Assembly: GCF_001807265.1 (NCBI RefSeq)
Contig: NZ_KV788402.1
Coordinates: forward strand, 689 to 64,688
Length of the DNA: 64,000 nt
Direction: 5' to 3'
Origin: Corynebacterium sp. HMSC05H05
GTDB taxonomy: Bacteria; Actinomycetota; Actinomycetes; Mycobacteriales; Mycobacteriaceae
The position numbers were made by a program, and so were the translations under genes. Below, in pieces: positions 43,244 to 52,412 of the stretch. Under the pieces are notes generated by a model. That model searched no databases, was not told the origin of the DNA, and saw only the letters and a program-made list of their open reading frames with translations. Within the stretch, counting starts at the first letter, position 1, and each line of letters begins with the position of its first letter.

Positions 43244-43298
43244 GGATATATTTTCGCCTGCAAATGTATCCTGCCGGTTCATAGACCGATGGGATATA
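43244..43298. promoter_or_regulatory. Candidate operators upstream of the GntP permease gene
   Basis: GGATATA at 43244-43250 and 43292-43298, with TATCC at 43267-43271 forming an imperfect inverted repeat with the first. The word matches that upstream of the CoA-transferase operon. A GlxR-like half site (TTCACATCACA) is at 43324-43334, just before the ribosome site. Confidence 0.45.
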
Positions 43299-43355
43299 AC
43301 TCACTACTTTCAGGCCAAAGTGGTTCACATCACAACTGTCTGAAGGAAGTCGCTC

Positions 43356-44801
43356 ATGGTCATCCCGTTCATCGGCATCATTTTGTCGCTTTTGTTCCTG
43401 ATTGGAATGGCATACAGGGGCCATTCAGTCATCGCCATGGCACCGCTGGCCACGCTCATCGCACTGGCCTTTTCCCGTGAGCCACTCCTCGCTTCCTACA
43501 CGCAGATTTTCATGCCGGCAGTTGGCAAGTTCATCAGCAACTACTTCCCGCTTTTCCTAGCCGGAGCCATTTTTGGGCGGTTGATGACAGTCAGCGGCTA
43601 CGCCACTGATTTGGCACGCTGGATCCCCCAGCTGTTTAAGAAGCCGAACGTGTTGATGGTGGTCACCCTCGTGACCGCGCTGCTGACCTACGGTGGCGTT
43701 TCCGTTTGGGTGGTTGTGTTTACCGTGGCCCCCATCGCGAGGGCACTCTTCCGCGAAGCAGGAGTTTCGTTCCGCCTGATGCCCGCGGCAGTGGCTCTCG
43801 GCGCTGGAACTTTCGCGGCGACAGCAATGCCTGGATCTCCCCAGATCCTTAACGTGATCCCCACCCGCTACTTCGAAACCACCACATTCGCAGCATCCTT
43901 CTTGGGACTGATTGGCAGCGCAGTCGTCTTCGGGGTCGGCGTTGCGTGGCTAACCTACCGAGCCAAAAAACTCGGCCCAGAGATTGAAATTGCAGACAAG
44001 GTCGAGGCGAAAGAAAACAAGGTCACCGAGATTTCCGGTGAGGGTCCCACTGTCTCCACCGCCCTAGAAAACACTCCGGTTCGCACCGGCTCGCTGACTA
44101 AACGTGGACTCATCTCCCTCCTTCCGATCCTTGTGGTGATCGGGGTGAATGCTCTGTACGTCTACGCAATAGGCCCGAACGTGGACACCTCGTACTTGGC
44201 GGAGGAGCGCTTCGGCAGCACCTCCCTGCAATCCGTGATCGGCGTCTGGTCTGTCACCTTGGGCCTGTTCGTGGCAGGCCTGCTCATTTTCGCCCTCCGC
44301 CCTTCTATGGCGAAGGAGTACCTGGCGTCGCTCACCGACGGCGCGACCAACGCCGTGCTGCCCGCCTTCACCACCGCTTCCGAAGTTGGCTATGGTGCCG
44401 TCGTTGCATCGCTGGCTGTGTTCGCCGTGATTCGCGACGGTCTTTTCAACGTGAGCGACAACCCTGTCGTCGTCGGCATCATCGCCGCAGCAGGCATCGC
44501 CGGCATCACAGGTTCAGGCTCGGGCGGCGTGTCCATCACCCTTGAGGCGTTCGGCGAGCAGCTGTATCAGCTCGCATTAGCTAACGACGTCAGCCCGGAC
44601 CTCCTGCACCGCGTCATCGCGATGGCTTCCGTCTCCTTCGACTCACTGCCGCACAACGGCGCAATTATCACCATGCTGCTGGTCTGCGGCATCACCCACC
44701 GTCAGGGATACAAGGACATCGCCGTGGTGACGATCGGCGGAACGCTCCTCGGCCTTCTCACCGTCGTAGTCCTAGGCACCGTTTTCCCCTTCATGGTGTA
44801 G
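43356..44801 (+). CDS. GntP family permease
   Basis: A 481-residue carrier with about twelve TM helices and a charged cytoplasmic loop (residues 205-245, DKVEAKENKVTEISGEGP). It has the family features LFLAGAIFGRLM, PGSPQILNVIPTRYF and GSGSGGVSITLEAF. GntP relatives take up sugar acids or small hydroxy acids such as gluconate or 3-hydroxybutyrate. The context with CoA-transferases and a thiolase-fold protein favours a short-chain organic acid. AAGGAAG lies ahead of ATG 43356. A separate promoter region with GGATATA elements precedes it. Confidence 0.85.
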   Translation: MVIPFIGIILSLLFLIGMAYRGHSVIAMAPLATLIALAFSREPLLASYTQIFMPAVGKFISNYFPLFLAGAIFGRLMTVSGYATDLARWIPQLFKKPNVLMVVTLVTALLTYGGVSVWVVVFTVAPIARALFREAGVSFRLMPAAVALGAGTFAATAMPGSPQILNVIPTRYFETTTFAASFLGLIGSAVVFGVGVAWLTYRAKKLGPEIEIADKVEAKENKVTEISGEGPTVSTALENTPVRTGSLTKRGLISLLPILVVIGVNALYVYAIGPNVDTSYLAEERFGSTSLQSVIGVWSVTLGLFVAGLLIFALRPSMAKEYLASLTDGATNAVLPAFTTASEVGYGAVVASLAVFAVIRDGLFNVSDNPVVVGIIAAAGIAGITGSGSGGVSITLEAFGEQLYQLALANDVSPDLLHRVIAMASVSFDSLPHNGAIITMLLVCGITHRQGYKDIAVVTIGGTLLGLLTVVVLGTVFPFMV

Positions 44802-44901
44802 GCAGGTCGACCTTCGACTGGACCCGCCGCCACGACGCGAACCTCCTCGTCTTCGGTACCGTCGGGACCATCACTATCCGCAATCGCGAAAGGATGGCTC
44901 C

Positions 44902-45756
44902 ATGACAGGCCGCGCTTACAGCCAAATCCCCAACGTTCTCTCAATCGCCGGCACCGACCCGACTGGCGGCGCCGGGATCCAGGCGGACTTGAAGTCGATC
45001 GCCGCCGCGGGAGGCTTCGGCATGTGCGTGGTCACTTCCCTGGTCGCGCAGAACACGCAGGGCGTTCGCGAGATCCACACCCCGCCGCAGGCGTTCCTCG
45101 AAGCGCAGCTCGCCTCCGTCTTCGACGATGTGGAGGTCGACGCGGTGAAGATCGGCATGCTCGGCGATGCGGAAACCACCAAGACCGTCTCCGATTTCCT
45201 CAAGCGCCGTCGCGTGCCCGTCGTAGTCGTGGACCCGGTGATGGTGGCCACCAGCGGCGATCGCTTACTCACCCAGGATGCCGAGGAGGCGCTGCGCCAG
45301 TTTGTGAAGGATCACGCCACCGTGGTCACCCCGAACGTTCCGGAGCTCGCCGTACTCACCCAGAATGAGCCTGCCAAAGATTTCGACACCGCAATAGAGC
45401 AGGGCAAGGAGTACGCCAACGCGACCGGGGTGGCTGTGCTGGTAAAAGGCGGCCACCTTGAATCCGGCGCCGCGTCGAACGCCCTTGTACAGCCGGACGG
45501 CGTGGTCCACGTCGCGGAGGTTCCGCGTGTGGACACCAAGAACACCCATGGCACGGGCTGCTCGCTGTCGTCTGCGCTTGCCACTCGCCTGGCCCTCGGC
45601 GACCGCTCCCCCGCCGCTGCGAACGACGCAGTGACGTGGACTTCGGAGTGGCTGCACGAGGCGATCGCCCACGCCGATGACCTGAACGTGGGCCAGGGTC
45701 ACGGCCCGGTCCATCACTTCCACCGCCTCTACCGCCAGGCTGGCCCCGTTCGTTAG
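44902..45756 (+). CDS. thiD: Hydroxymethylpyrimidine/phosphomethylpyrimidine kinase
   Basis: Phosphorylates HMP and HMP-P in thiamine synthesis, 284 residues. Motifs: AGTDPTGGAGIQADLKS at the substrate site, VVDPVMVATSGDRLL, and NTHGTGCSLSSALAT with the catalytic Cys near 215. No TPP riboswitch (no CTGAGA..ACCTGA core) is visible in the 100 bases upstream. AAAGGA precedes ATG 44902. It stands alone here, with no thiE or thiM beside it. Confidence 0.93.
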   Translation: MTGRAYSQIPNVLSIAGTDPTGGAGIQADLKSIAAAGGFGMCVVTSLVAQNTQGVREIHTPPQAFLEAQLASVFDDVEVDAVKIGMLGDAETTKTVSDFLKRRRVPVVVVDPVMVATSGDRLLTQDAEEALRQFVKDHATVVTPNVPELAVLTQNEPAKDFDTAIEQGKEYANATGVAVLVKGGHLESGAASNALVQPDGVVHVAEVPRVDTKNTHGTGCSLSSALATRLALGDRSPAAANDAVTWTSEWLHEAIAHADDLNVGQGHGPVHHFHRLYRQAGPVR

Positions 45757-45823
45757 GTGCGCGGTCGATCACTGCAGAATTTATGGTCAAATCAGCACGC
45801 TTGCTCATCCTGATCCACAACCA

Positions 45824-45852
45824 TTCCAAACCGGTGGGACAGCCAGTAAGGT
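45824..45852 (+). promoter_or_regulatory. Leaderless-type promoter of the VbhA gene
   Basis: TTCCAA, 17-base spacer, TAAGGT (45847-45852), seven bases before the ATG at 45860. This implies an mRNA that starts at or next to the start codon. Confidence 0.5.
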
Positions 45853-45859
45853 TGGGCTC

Positions 45860-46081
45860 ATGAGCGACCCACACAATGAGGACCAAAAGGTTGCCGCTGT
45901 CCGGGCTTCAATGATTATGGCAGGGCAACCGCTGTCGTCCAGCTTAGAACTTGAGGGCCGTCGCATACTCCGTGGAGAGATTACTGCGGACCAGTCAGTA
46001 TTGGAGTACTTGGAAGCTCACGGCTTGGGCGATACTCCACGCGCGACCGAGTTGCGCCGCCGAATCTCCGGTGCCGCTTAA
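45860..46081 (+). CDS. VbhA-like antitoxin of a Fic module
   Basis: A 73-residue helical protein that fits the antitoxin VbhA domain: VRASMIMAGQPLSSSLELEG on the inhibitory helix, then RILRGEITADQSVLEYL, where Bartonella VbhA has a similar GE..D pattern. In this family an S/T-x-x-x-E/D-G motif on the inhibitory helix blocks the ATP site of the Fic toxin; SLELEG fits that pattern. The Fic gene should follow directly, but only a 30-codon stub is found. The antitoxin frame itself is intact. Confidence 0.7.
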   Translation: MSDPHNEDQKVAAVRASMIMAGQPLSSSLELEGRRILRGEITADQSVLEYLEAHGLGDTPRATELRRRISGAA

Positions 46082-46174
46082 GTGAACCTGCGCTCGCACA
46101 AAACGCCTGAGAATTACTTCGGTATTCGCGTTTTCCGCCCAATTCAATTTGAGCGATACTCTCGGAAACCGTGA
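46082..46174 (+). pseudogene. Possible 5' remnant of a Fic toxin gene
   Basis: A GTG follows the antitoxin stop directly (TAAGTG), the coupling expected in a toxin-antitoxin pair. The 30-residue frame reads NLRSHKTPENYF before running into unrelated sequence and a stop. TPENYF resembles the N-terminal motif preceding the Fic fold in many such toxins. No HPFxxGNGR catalytic motif occurs downstream before pfkB, so the rest of the gene is gone. The identification rests on a few residues and position. Confidence 0.4.
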
Positions 46175-46316
46175 TGCGCTCCGCTCTTCCGAGATATTTC
46201 ATCAGATGATGCAACATCGGAAGCTACATCCAGGCTGCCCCTGGTCGCCCGAATAGACGACGAATTGACATAGTCCGCTTAGCAATCGGCCCCCTTTTGA
46301 TGGTTTAGTGTGCCCC

Positions 46317-47192
46317 ATGATCACCGTTTACGGAGAAGCGCTCGTCGACCTCGTGCCATCCTCGCCGCACCCGCTCGCGCCGCTCACTCCGGCGCTCGGC
46401 GGCGGCCCGTTTAACGTCGCCCGCGCTCTTGGGCGCATGGGTTCGCAGGTGTCGTTCCAGTCGCGCTTGTCCGCGGATGCGTTCGGGGAGGCGCTTCGCA
46501 CTTCGCTTATCGACGTTGGCGTGGACCTTTCCCACTGCCCCATCGGTAGCGAACCCACGTCCTTGGCGGTGGCGTCGCTCGCGGAGAACGGCTCAGCGTC
46601 GTACACCTTCTACGTCGACGGCACTGCCGATCGTCTCGCGGAACCCGTGCCGGTTTCCGCCGGGTACGCGGTTTTTGGGACGCTGTCGCTGGCACTGGAG
46701 CCGGCGTCGCTGCGCTATGCGGCCGCCGCGCGCGAATCTGCGGATTTGGGCGCGGTGGTGTGCCTGGATCCGAACATCCGCCCCGCCTTCGCGTCTGAAA
46801 AACACCGCCTTTTTCTGCGCGGCATGTTGGAGAACGTGACGGTGCTCAAGCTTTCGGACGAGGAGGTGGGCTTCATCGGCGACACCGCCCACGTTCCCGT
46901 AGTAGTGACCACCTTGGGAGGTGAGGGCATCTCGGTGCGCGCGCCGTTCGGCTCCGTCACAGTGCCCTCCATTGAGGTAGAGGTGGCGGACACGATTGGC
47001 GCGGGTGACACCGTGATGGCCGCGCTCGTGCACGAATTCGACCGCCGTGGGCTCGACCGCGAGGGGCTCCTCTCCCTGGGCGAGGAAGAGTGGCGCGAGA
47101 TTCTTCAGTTCGCCGTCCGCGCCGCGTCGATCACCGTCTCACGCCCCGGCGCCGACACACCGCACGCCCACGAGTTGGCCGGATCAAGCTAG
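46317..47192 (+). CDS. PfkB-family sugar kinase, fructokinase-like
   Basis: Ribokinase-fold kinase of 291 residues, starting MITVYGEALVDLVP. It contains GGGPFNVARALGRMG at the sugar site and VADTIGAGDTVMAALV with the catalytic Asp and anion hole near 225-235. Fructokinase or a related hexose/sugar-acid kinase is likeliest; the substrate is not determined by sequence. ATG 46317 was preferred over GTG 46308. It converges on glmS with only four bases between stops. Confidence 0.88.
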   Translation: MITVYGEALVDLVPSSPHPLAPLTPALGGGPFNVARALGRMGSQVSFQSRLSADAFGEALRTSLIDVGVDLSHCPIGSEPTSLAVASLAENGSASYTFYVDGTADRLAEPVPVSAGYAVFGTLSLALEPASLRYAAAARESADLGAVVCLDPNIRPAFASEKHRLFLRGMLENVTVLKLSDEEVGFIGDTAHVPVVVTTLGGEGISVRAPFGSVTVPSIEVEVADTIGAGDTVMAALVHEFDRRGLDREGLLSLGEEEWREILQFAVRAASITVSRPGADTPHAHELAGSS

Positions 47193-47196
47193 CTGG

Positions 47197-49062
47197 CTAC
47201 TCCACCGTGACGGACTTCGCCAGGTTCCGCGGTTGGTCCACGTTCAGGCCGCGCGCCTCGGCAACAGCACAAGCGAACATCTGCAGCGGGATGGTGGACA
47301 GCAGCGGCTGCATGAGGCCTGCCGATTCCGGGATGCGGATGATGTGGTCGGCGTACGGCACGACATCCTCGTCGCCGTCCTCTGCGATCACGACGGTTAC
47401 CGCGCCGCGTGCGCGGACCTCCTGGATGTTGGACACGACCTTGGCGTGCAGGTTGTTCCGGGACTTCTTGCTCGGCACGATGATGAACACCGGCTGGCCT
47501 TCCTCCACCAGTGCAATCGGGCCGTGCTTCAGCTCACCGGCCGCGAAGCCCTCAGAGTGCAGGTAGGCCACCTCCTTGAGCTTCAGTGCGCCCTCCAGCG
47601 CCACCGGGAAGCCGACATGGCGGCCGAGGAAGAGCACCGACTTCGAGTCTGCGAGCTCCTCACCCAGAGTGCGCACCTGTCCCCCGCGATCAAGCACCTG
47701 CTGGATCTTCTCCGGCATGGCCTGGAGCTCGTCGATAATTGCCCTGATCTCGTCGGCGTATTTGTTGCCGCGCACCTGCGCCAGGTACAGGGCGAGCAGG
47801 TAGGCGGCGACGATCTGGGAGATGAACGCCTTGGTCGACGCCACGGCGATTTCTGGGCCGGCGTAGGTGTACAGCGACGCGTCTGCCTCGCGCGGGATGG
47901 AGGAACCGACGGTGTTGCAGATGGCGATCACCTTCGCGCCCTGCTCGCGGGCGTGGCGCACGGCCATGAGTGTGTCCATGGTTTCGCCGGACTGGGACAC
48001 GGCCACCACGAGGGTGCGTTCGTTGACAATCGGGTCACGGTAGCGGAACTCGTGGGCGAGCTCCACCTCCGTCGGGATGCGGCACCAGTGCTCGATGGCG
48101 TAGCGCGCCACCTGACCTGCATAGGAGGCGGTGCCGCAGGCGACGATGATGATTTTGTTGATGGAGCGCAGCAGGGATTCGTCGATACGCAGCTCGTCCA
48201 AGATGAGCTTGCCGTGCTCGTCGAAGCGCCCGTAGAGGGTGTCGCGGACGGCGGAGGGCTGGTCGTGGATCTCCTTTTCCATGAAGGAGTTGAAGCCGCC
48301 CTTCTCCGCGGCGGTGACGTCCCACTCCACGGTGAACGGCTTGGCTTCGGCGGGGTTGCCGTCGAAGTCGCAGACCTCGTAGCCGTCGGCGGTCAGGGTG
48401 ACAATCTGGCCGTTGTCCATCTCCACGGCGTCGCGCGTGAACTCGATGAAGCCGGCGACGTCGGAGCTGAGGAAGTTCTCGTTCTCGCCCACGCCGATGA
48501 CCAGCGGGGAGTTCCAGCGCGCGGCCACGATGCGGTCCGGGTGGTCCGCATGGATCGCCAGCAGGGTGAAGGCGCCTTCGAGGCGCTGTGCGGTCAGCTG
48601 CATGGCGCGGGTGAGGTCGCGGTCCGCTTCCTTGTCGTAGATGTCCAGCAGCAGGGTGCCTGCCACCTCGGTGTCGGTTTCGGACTTGAAGCTGTAGCCC
48701 TTATCGACGAGCTCCGCCTTCAACGCCGAGAAGTTCTCGATGATGCCGTTGTGGACCACAGCCATGCGGCCGTCGCCGACGACGTGAGGGTGGGCGTTGG
48801 CGTCGGTCGGGCCGCCGTGGGTTGCCCAGCGGGTATGCCCGATGCCCAGCTTCGAAGACGCAATGGGGTTGTCCGCAATTTCGGCTTCGAGGTCCGCGAC
48901 CTTGCCGGCTTTCTTGCGGCACTCGATGACGCCGTTGTTGGCCACGGCAACACCAGCGGAATCGTATCCGCGGTATTCGAGGCGGCGAAGTCCCTCGACA
49001 ATGACATTTTTCGCGTCGCGCTCAGCGGTGCCGGCGCCTACGTATCCAACGATTCCACACAT
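47197..49062 (-). CDS. glmS: Glutamine-fructose-6-phosphate aminotransferase (isomerizing)
   Basis: Makes glucosamine-6-phosphate from fructose-6-phosphate and glutamine, the first step to cell-wall amino sugars; 621 residues. Class II amidotransferase domain 1-240 with nucleophile Cys2 (MCGIVGYVG) and GHTRWATHG. Two SIS domains (about 295-430 and 465-605) have SQSGETMDT and the C-terminal DQPRNLAKSVTVE. ATG 49062 is fixed by the required Cys at position 2. No glmS ribozyme is seen in the 130-base gap to rpsQ. Confidence 0.97.
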   Translation of the reverse strand: MCGIVGYVGAGTAERDAKNVIVEGLRRLEYRGYDSAGVAVANNGVIECRKKAGKVADLEAEIADNPIASSKLGIGHTRWATHGGPTDANAHPHVVGDGRMAVVHNGIIENFSALKAELVDKGYSFKSETDTEVAGTLLLDIYDKEADRDLTRAMQLTAQRLEGAFTLLAIHADHPDRIVAARWNSPLVIGVGENENFLSSDVAGFIEFTRDAVEMDNGQIVTLTADGYEVCDFDGNPAEAKPFTVEWDVTAAEKGGFNSFMEKEIHDQPSAVRDTLYGRFDEHGKLILDELRIDESLLRSINKIIIVACGTASYAGQVARYAIEHWCRIPTEVELAHEFRYRDPIVNERTLVVAVSQSGETMDTLMAVRHAREQGAKVIAICNTVGSSIPREADASLYTYAGPEIAVASTKAFISQIVAAYLLALYLAQVRGNKYADEIRAIIDELQAMPEKIQQVLDRGGQVRTLGEELADSKSVLFLGRHVGFPVALEGALKLKEVAYLHSEGFAAGELKHGPIALVEEGQPVFIIVPSKKSRNNLHAKVVSNIQEVRARGAVTVVIAEDGDEDVVPYADHIIRIPESAGLMQPLLSTIPLQMFACAVAEARGLNVDQPRNLAKSVTVE

Positions 49063-49131
49063 GGGAAAAATCGTACTCCTGTTTAGGGGGCTGTAAAAAG
49101 TGGAAAACCCCACCCTCAGGGGACCAAAACA

Positions 49132-49167
49132 CGAAAATACCCGCCCAACACGGGGGTTGGACGGGTA
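49132..49167 (-). terminator. Terminator after rpsQ
   Basis: ACCCGTCCAAC / GTTGGGCGGGT, an 11-bp stem with one G-U pair (49156-49166 with 49139-49149), followed on the minus strand by ATTTTCGTGTTTT. It ends the rpsJ-rpsQ operon. Confidence 0.85.
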
Positions 49168-49192
49168 CGTGTCGTCGAGAAGCGAGATGCTC

Positions 49193-49477
49193 TTAGCGGG
49201 CCTTCTCGATGATGTCGACGAGACGGAAGTGCTTGTCCTTGGACAGCGGACGCGTCTCCTCGATCAGGACGAGATCGCCGACACCGGCGATGTTCTCCTC
49301 GTCGTGTGCCTTCACGCGGTTCGTGGTACGCACGATCTTGCCGTACAGGGCGTGGGACTTGCGGTCCTCAACCTCGACAACGATCGTCTTGTCCATCTTG
49401 TCGGACACGACGTAGCCACGACGACGCTTCTGCACTGCCTTGACCTGGGTGTTCTCAGTCACGTTTGCCTCACTCAT
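49193..49477 (-). CDS. rpsQ: 30S ribosomal protein S17
   Basis: 16S rRNA-binding OB-fold protein, 94 residues. The core [20 protein letters not shown] and [21 protein letters not shown] is conserved, after a short extra N-terminus. It ends the S10 operon, two bases after rpmC. In most bacteria rplN would follow directly; here a terminator, glmS and about 17 kb of accessory genes intervene. Confidence 0.97.
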   Translation of the reverse strand: MSEANVTENTQVKAVQKRRRGYVVSDKMDKTIVVEVEDRKSHALYGKIVRTTNRVKAHDEENIAGVGDLVLIEETRPLSKDKHFRLVDIIEKAR

Positions 49478-49479
49478 GG

Positions 49480-49719
49480 TTATGCCTCAGCTCCCGTGGA
49501 CTCGGGGACGACGGACAGGCCAAGCTCGCGCTCGCGCAGCACCGTGTAGATGCGAGCGATGTCGCGCTTCACGGTGGAGATGCGGCGGTTGTTGGTGAGC
49601 TGGCCGGTGGCGAGCTGGAAGCGCAGGTTGAACAGCTCTTCCTTCGCCTCGGTCAGGCGGGTGCGCAGCTCGTCGTCGCTCAGCTCACGGAACTCAGATG
49701 CGGGGGTACCGGTTGCCAT
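49480..49719 (-). CDS. rpmC: 50S ribosomal protein L29
   Basis: Small helical protein at the tunnel exit and SRP/trigger factor docking site, 79 residues: [20 protein letters not shown] and [18 protein letters not shown] 49719 overlaps the rplP stop by one base. Short extra residues at both ends compared with E. coli L29. Confidence 0.97.
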   Translation of the reverse strand: MATGTPASEFRELSDDELRTRLTEAKEELFNLRFQLATGQLTNNRRISTVKRDIARIYTVLRERELGLSVVPESTGAEA

Positions 49720-50135
49720 TAGAACTGGTCCTCCTTCTTGATCACGCGGACCTTGCACGGCAGCTTAGCGCCAGCGCGGCGCAGAGCCTCCAGTGCAGTT
49801 TCCTCGTTCGGGTAGGACATTTCGAAAAGGATGCGGCCAGGCTTGACGTTGGCCACCCACTTCTCCACCGGGCCCTTACCGGAGCCCATACGCACGCCGA
49901 GCGGCTTCTGGGTCAGCGGACGGTCCGGGAAGATGTTGATCCACACCTTGCCACCACGCTTGACGTGGCGGTTGATGGCGATACGTGCGGACTCGATCTG
50001 GCGGTTGGTGATGTACGCCGGCTCGAGCGCCTGCAGGCCGTAGTCGCCGAAGGTGATCTGGTTGCCGCCCTTGGACACGCCCGAGCGGTTCGGGCGGTGC
50101 TGACGGCGGTACTTCACGCGCTTAGGGATGAGCAT
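49719..50135 (-). CDS. rplP: 50S ribosomal protein L16
   Basis: A-site proximal large-subunit protein, 138 residues, starting [14 protein letters not shown] with the [17 protein letters not shown] and [14 protein letters not shown] motifs. It lies three bases after rpsC and overlaps rpmC. Confidence 0.98.
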   Translation of the reverse strand: MLIPKRVKYRRQHRPNRSGVSKGGNQITFGDYGLQALEPAYITNRQIESARIAINRHVKRGGKVWINIFPDRPLTQKPLGVRMGSGKGPVEKWVANVKPGRILFEMSYPNEETALEALRRAGAKLPCKVRVIKKEDQF

Positions 50136-50138
50136 GAA

Positions 50139-50882
50139 TTAGCCCTCCTTCTTCTGCTCTGCACGCTGGCGACGCTGGCCGCCGCGGCGCGGGCGACGGT
50201 CGCCACGGCCACCACGCTCGTTCTTCGGAGCGTTGAGCTCGGACTCGCGGACACCGCCCACGACGTCGCCCTTGTAGATCCACACCTTGACGCCGATGAC
50301 GCCGAAGGTGGTGTGTGCTTCTGCCGTGCCGTAGTCGATCTCCGCACGCAGGGTGTGCAGCGGAACGCGACCCTCGTGGTAACGCTCGACACGGGACATT
50401 TCCGCGCCGCCGAGGCGGCCGGACGTCATAACCTTGATGCCCTTGACCTGCGGGTTGCGCATCGCGGACTGGATGGCCTTACGCATGGCGCGACGGAACG
50501 CGACACGGTTGACCAGCTGCTCGGCGATGGACTGCGCAACCAGGGTTGCGTCGGCATCGATGTTCTTGACCTCGATGATGTTCAGCGCGACCATCTTGCC
50601 GGTGAGCTTCTCCAGCTCGCGGCGGATGCGGTCGGCCTCGGCACCGCGGCGGCCGATGACGATGCCCGGACGAGCGGTGTGGATGTCCACACGCACGCGG
50701 TCGCGGGTGCGCTCGATGACGATGTCGGAGATGCCGGCGCGCTCGAGGTTCTTCTCAAGCCACTCGCGGACCTTGATGTCCTCCGCAACGTAGTCGGCGT
50801 AGTTCTTGTCGGCGTACCAGTGGGACTTCCAGTCGGAAGTGATACCCAGGCGCAGGCCGTGCGGGTGAATCTTCTGGCCCAT
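50139..50882 (-). CDS. rpsC: 30S ribosomal protein S3
   Basis: mRNA-entry protein with a KH domain, 247 residues. It starts [15 protein letters not shown]; the KH GxxG-type loop is in [11 protein letters not shown]. The C-terminal 35 residues are a basic Arg/Gly/Lys-rich extension ([20 protein letters not shown]) absent in E. coli. ATG 50882 overlaps the rplV stop. Confidence 0.98.
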   Translation of the reverse strand: MGQKIHPHGLRLGITSDWKSHWYADKNYADYVAEDIKVREWLEKNLERAGISDIVIERTRDRVRVDIHTARPGIVIGRRGAEADRIRRELEKLTGKMVALNIIEVKNIDADATLVAQSIAEQLVNRVAFRRAMRKAIQSAMRNPQVKGIKVMTSGRLGGAEMSRVERYHEGRVPLHTLRAEIDYGTAEAHTTFGVIGVKVWIYKGDVVGGVRESELNAPKNERGGRGDRRPRRGGQRRQRAEQKKEG

Positions 50883-51241
50883 TACTTGGCCCCTTCCTTG
50901 GACTCGACAACAACGGTGATGTGGGAGGTGCGCTTCCGGATCTGGAAGGCGCGGCCCTGAGCGCGCGGCTGGTAGCGGCGCATGGTCGGACCCTCGTTTG
51001 CGTAGCACTCGGAGATGACGAGCGTACGCGGGTCCAGGCCGAAGTTGTTCTCAGCGTTCGCAGCTGCGGAGGCGACAACCTTCGCAACGTCCTTGGCAGC
51101 ACCCTGCGGTGCGTACTTCAGGATCGCGAGGGCCTCGGCAACGTCCTTACCGCGGACGAGTGCCAGCACGCGGCGGGCCTTCATCGGCGAGACGCGGACA
51201 AACTTGGCCGTCGCGGATGCAGTGGTGATGGTGTCAGCCAT
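50882..51241 (-). CDS. rplV: 50S ribosomal protein L22
   Basis: Tunnel-lining protein, 119 residues. The beta-hairpin tip region [23 protein letters not shown] that reaches the exit tunnel is intact. The start follows the rpsS stop by three bases, and the stop-plus-spacer sequence there forms a copy of CGTCGATAAGC. Confidence 0.98.
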   Translation of the reverse strand: MADTITTASATAKFVRVSPMKARRVLALVRGKDVAEALAILKYAPQGAAKDVAKVVASAAANAENNFGLDPRTLVISECYANEGPTMRRYQPRAQGRAFQIRKRTSHITVVVESKEGAK

Positions 51242-51244
51242 TGC

Positions 51245-51520
51245 TTATCGACGTCCCTTCTGTTCCTTGACGTGACCCTTGAAGGTCTTGGTCGGTGCAA
51301 ACTCGCCGAGCTTGTGGCCGACCATGGACTCGTCGACGAACACCGGCACGTGCTTACGGCCGTCGTGGACGGCGAAGGTGTGACCGATGAAATCGGGGAG
51401 AATGGTCGAACGGCGCGACCAGGTCTTGATGACCTGCTTGGTGCCAGCCTCGTTCTGAGCGTCCACCTTGTTGAGGAGGTGCTCATCGACGAACGGGCCT
51501 TTCTTCAGGCTACGTGGCAT
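51245..51520 (-). CDS. rpsS: 30S ribosomal protein S19
   Basis: Head protein near the A-site finger, 91 residues: [16 protein letters not shown] and [18 protein letters not shown]. It follows rplB by 16 bases. Confidence 0.98.
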   Translation of the reverse strand: MPRSLKKGPFVDEHLLNKVDAQNEAGTKQVIKTWSRRSTILPDFIGHTFAVHDGRKHVPVFVDESMVGHKLGEFAPTKTFKGHVKEQKGRR

Positions 51521-51536
51521 GTCTGTTTACCTCCTC

Positions 51537-52370
51537 TTAGCGCTTCTTCGAGCGGCGACGCCGCACGATCATGTTGTTCGAATAACGGTTCGGGTTGCGG
51601 GTGCGGCCTTCCTTCTGGCCCCACGGCGACACCGGGTGACGGCCACCCGAGGTCTTGCCCTCGCCACCACCGTGCGGGTGGTCGACCGGGTTCATAACCA
51701 CACCACGCACGGTCGGGCGCCAGCCCTTCCAGCGCATACGGCCGGCCTTGCCCCAGCGGATGTTGATCTGGTCGGCGTTGCCGACCTCACCGATGGTGGC
51801 GCGGCAGCGGATGTCCACGCGGCGGATCTCGGAGGACGGCATACGCAGGACCGCGTAATTGCCTTCCTTACCCAGCAGCTGGATGGAAGCACCCGCGGAG
51901 CGGGCCAGCTTCGCGCCAGCGCCCGGCTTGAGCTCTACTGCGTGGATGGTCGTACCGGTCGGGATGTTGCGCAGCGGCAAGTTGTTGCCGACCTTGATGT
52001 CGGCGTTCGGACCAGCCTCGACGACGGTGCCCTGGGTCAGGCCCTTCGGCGCGATGATGTAGCGCTTCTCGCCGTCGAAGTAGTGCAGCAGCGCAATGTT
52101 TGCGGTGCGGTTCGGGTCGTACTCGATGTGAGCGACCTTGGCCAGCACGCCGTCCTTGTCGGAGCGGCGGAAGTCGATCACGCGGTAGCGACGCTTGTGG
52201 CCACCGCCGCGGTGACGGGTGGTGATGTGGCCGTGGGTGTTACGGCCGCCCTTCTTCGGGAGCGGGCGCAGCAGCGACTTTTCCGGGGTCGAGCGAGTGA
52301 TCTCGTCGAACGCGGAAACAGAGCTGGCACGGCGACCCGGAGTTGTCGGCTTGTACTTACGAATAGCCAT
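51537..52370 (-). CDS. rplB: 50S ribosomal protein L2
   Basis: Core protein needed for subunit association and peptidyl transfer, 277 residues. Conserved blocks: [20 protein letters not shown], the [17 protein letters not shown] motif with the functional His, and [16 protein letters not shown]. It follows rplW by 42 bases. Confidence 0.98.
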   Translation of the reverse strand: MAIRKYKPTTPGRRASSVSAFDEITRSTPEKSLLRPLPKKGGRNTHGHITTRHRGGGHKRRYRVIDFRRSDKDGVLAKVAHIEYDPNRTANIALLHYFDGEKRYIIAPKGLTQGTVVEAGPNADIKVGNNLPLRNIPTGTTIHAVELKPGAGAKLARSAGASIQLLGKEGNYAVLRMPSSEIRRVDIRCRATIGEVGNADQINIRWGKAGRMRWKGWRPTVRGVVMNPVDHPHGGGEGKTSGGRHPVSPWGQKEGRTRNPNRYSNNMIVRRRRSKKR

Positions 52371-52412
52371 AATGGTTCCTTTTCTATCGTCCTCTTCGCT
52401 GTGCGATAGCCG

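Noticed and set aside
44802..44901. TPP riboswitch expected before thiD
   Set aside because: The conserved CTGAGA and ACCTGA blocks are absent and the gap is too short for the full structure.
49063..49192. glmS ribozyme upstream of glmS
   Set aside because: The fold's conserved core is not present, and the upstream sequence is largely the rpsQ terminator.
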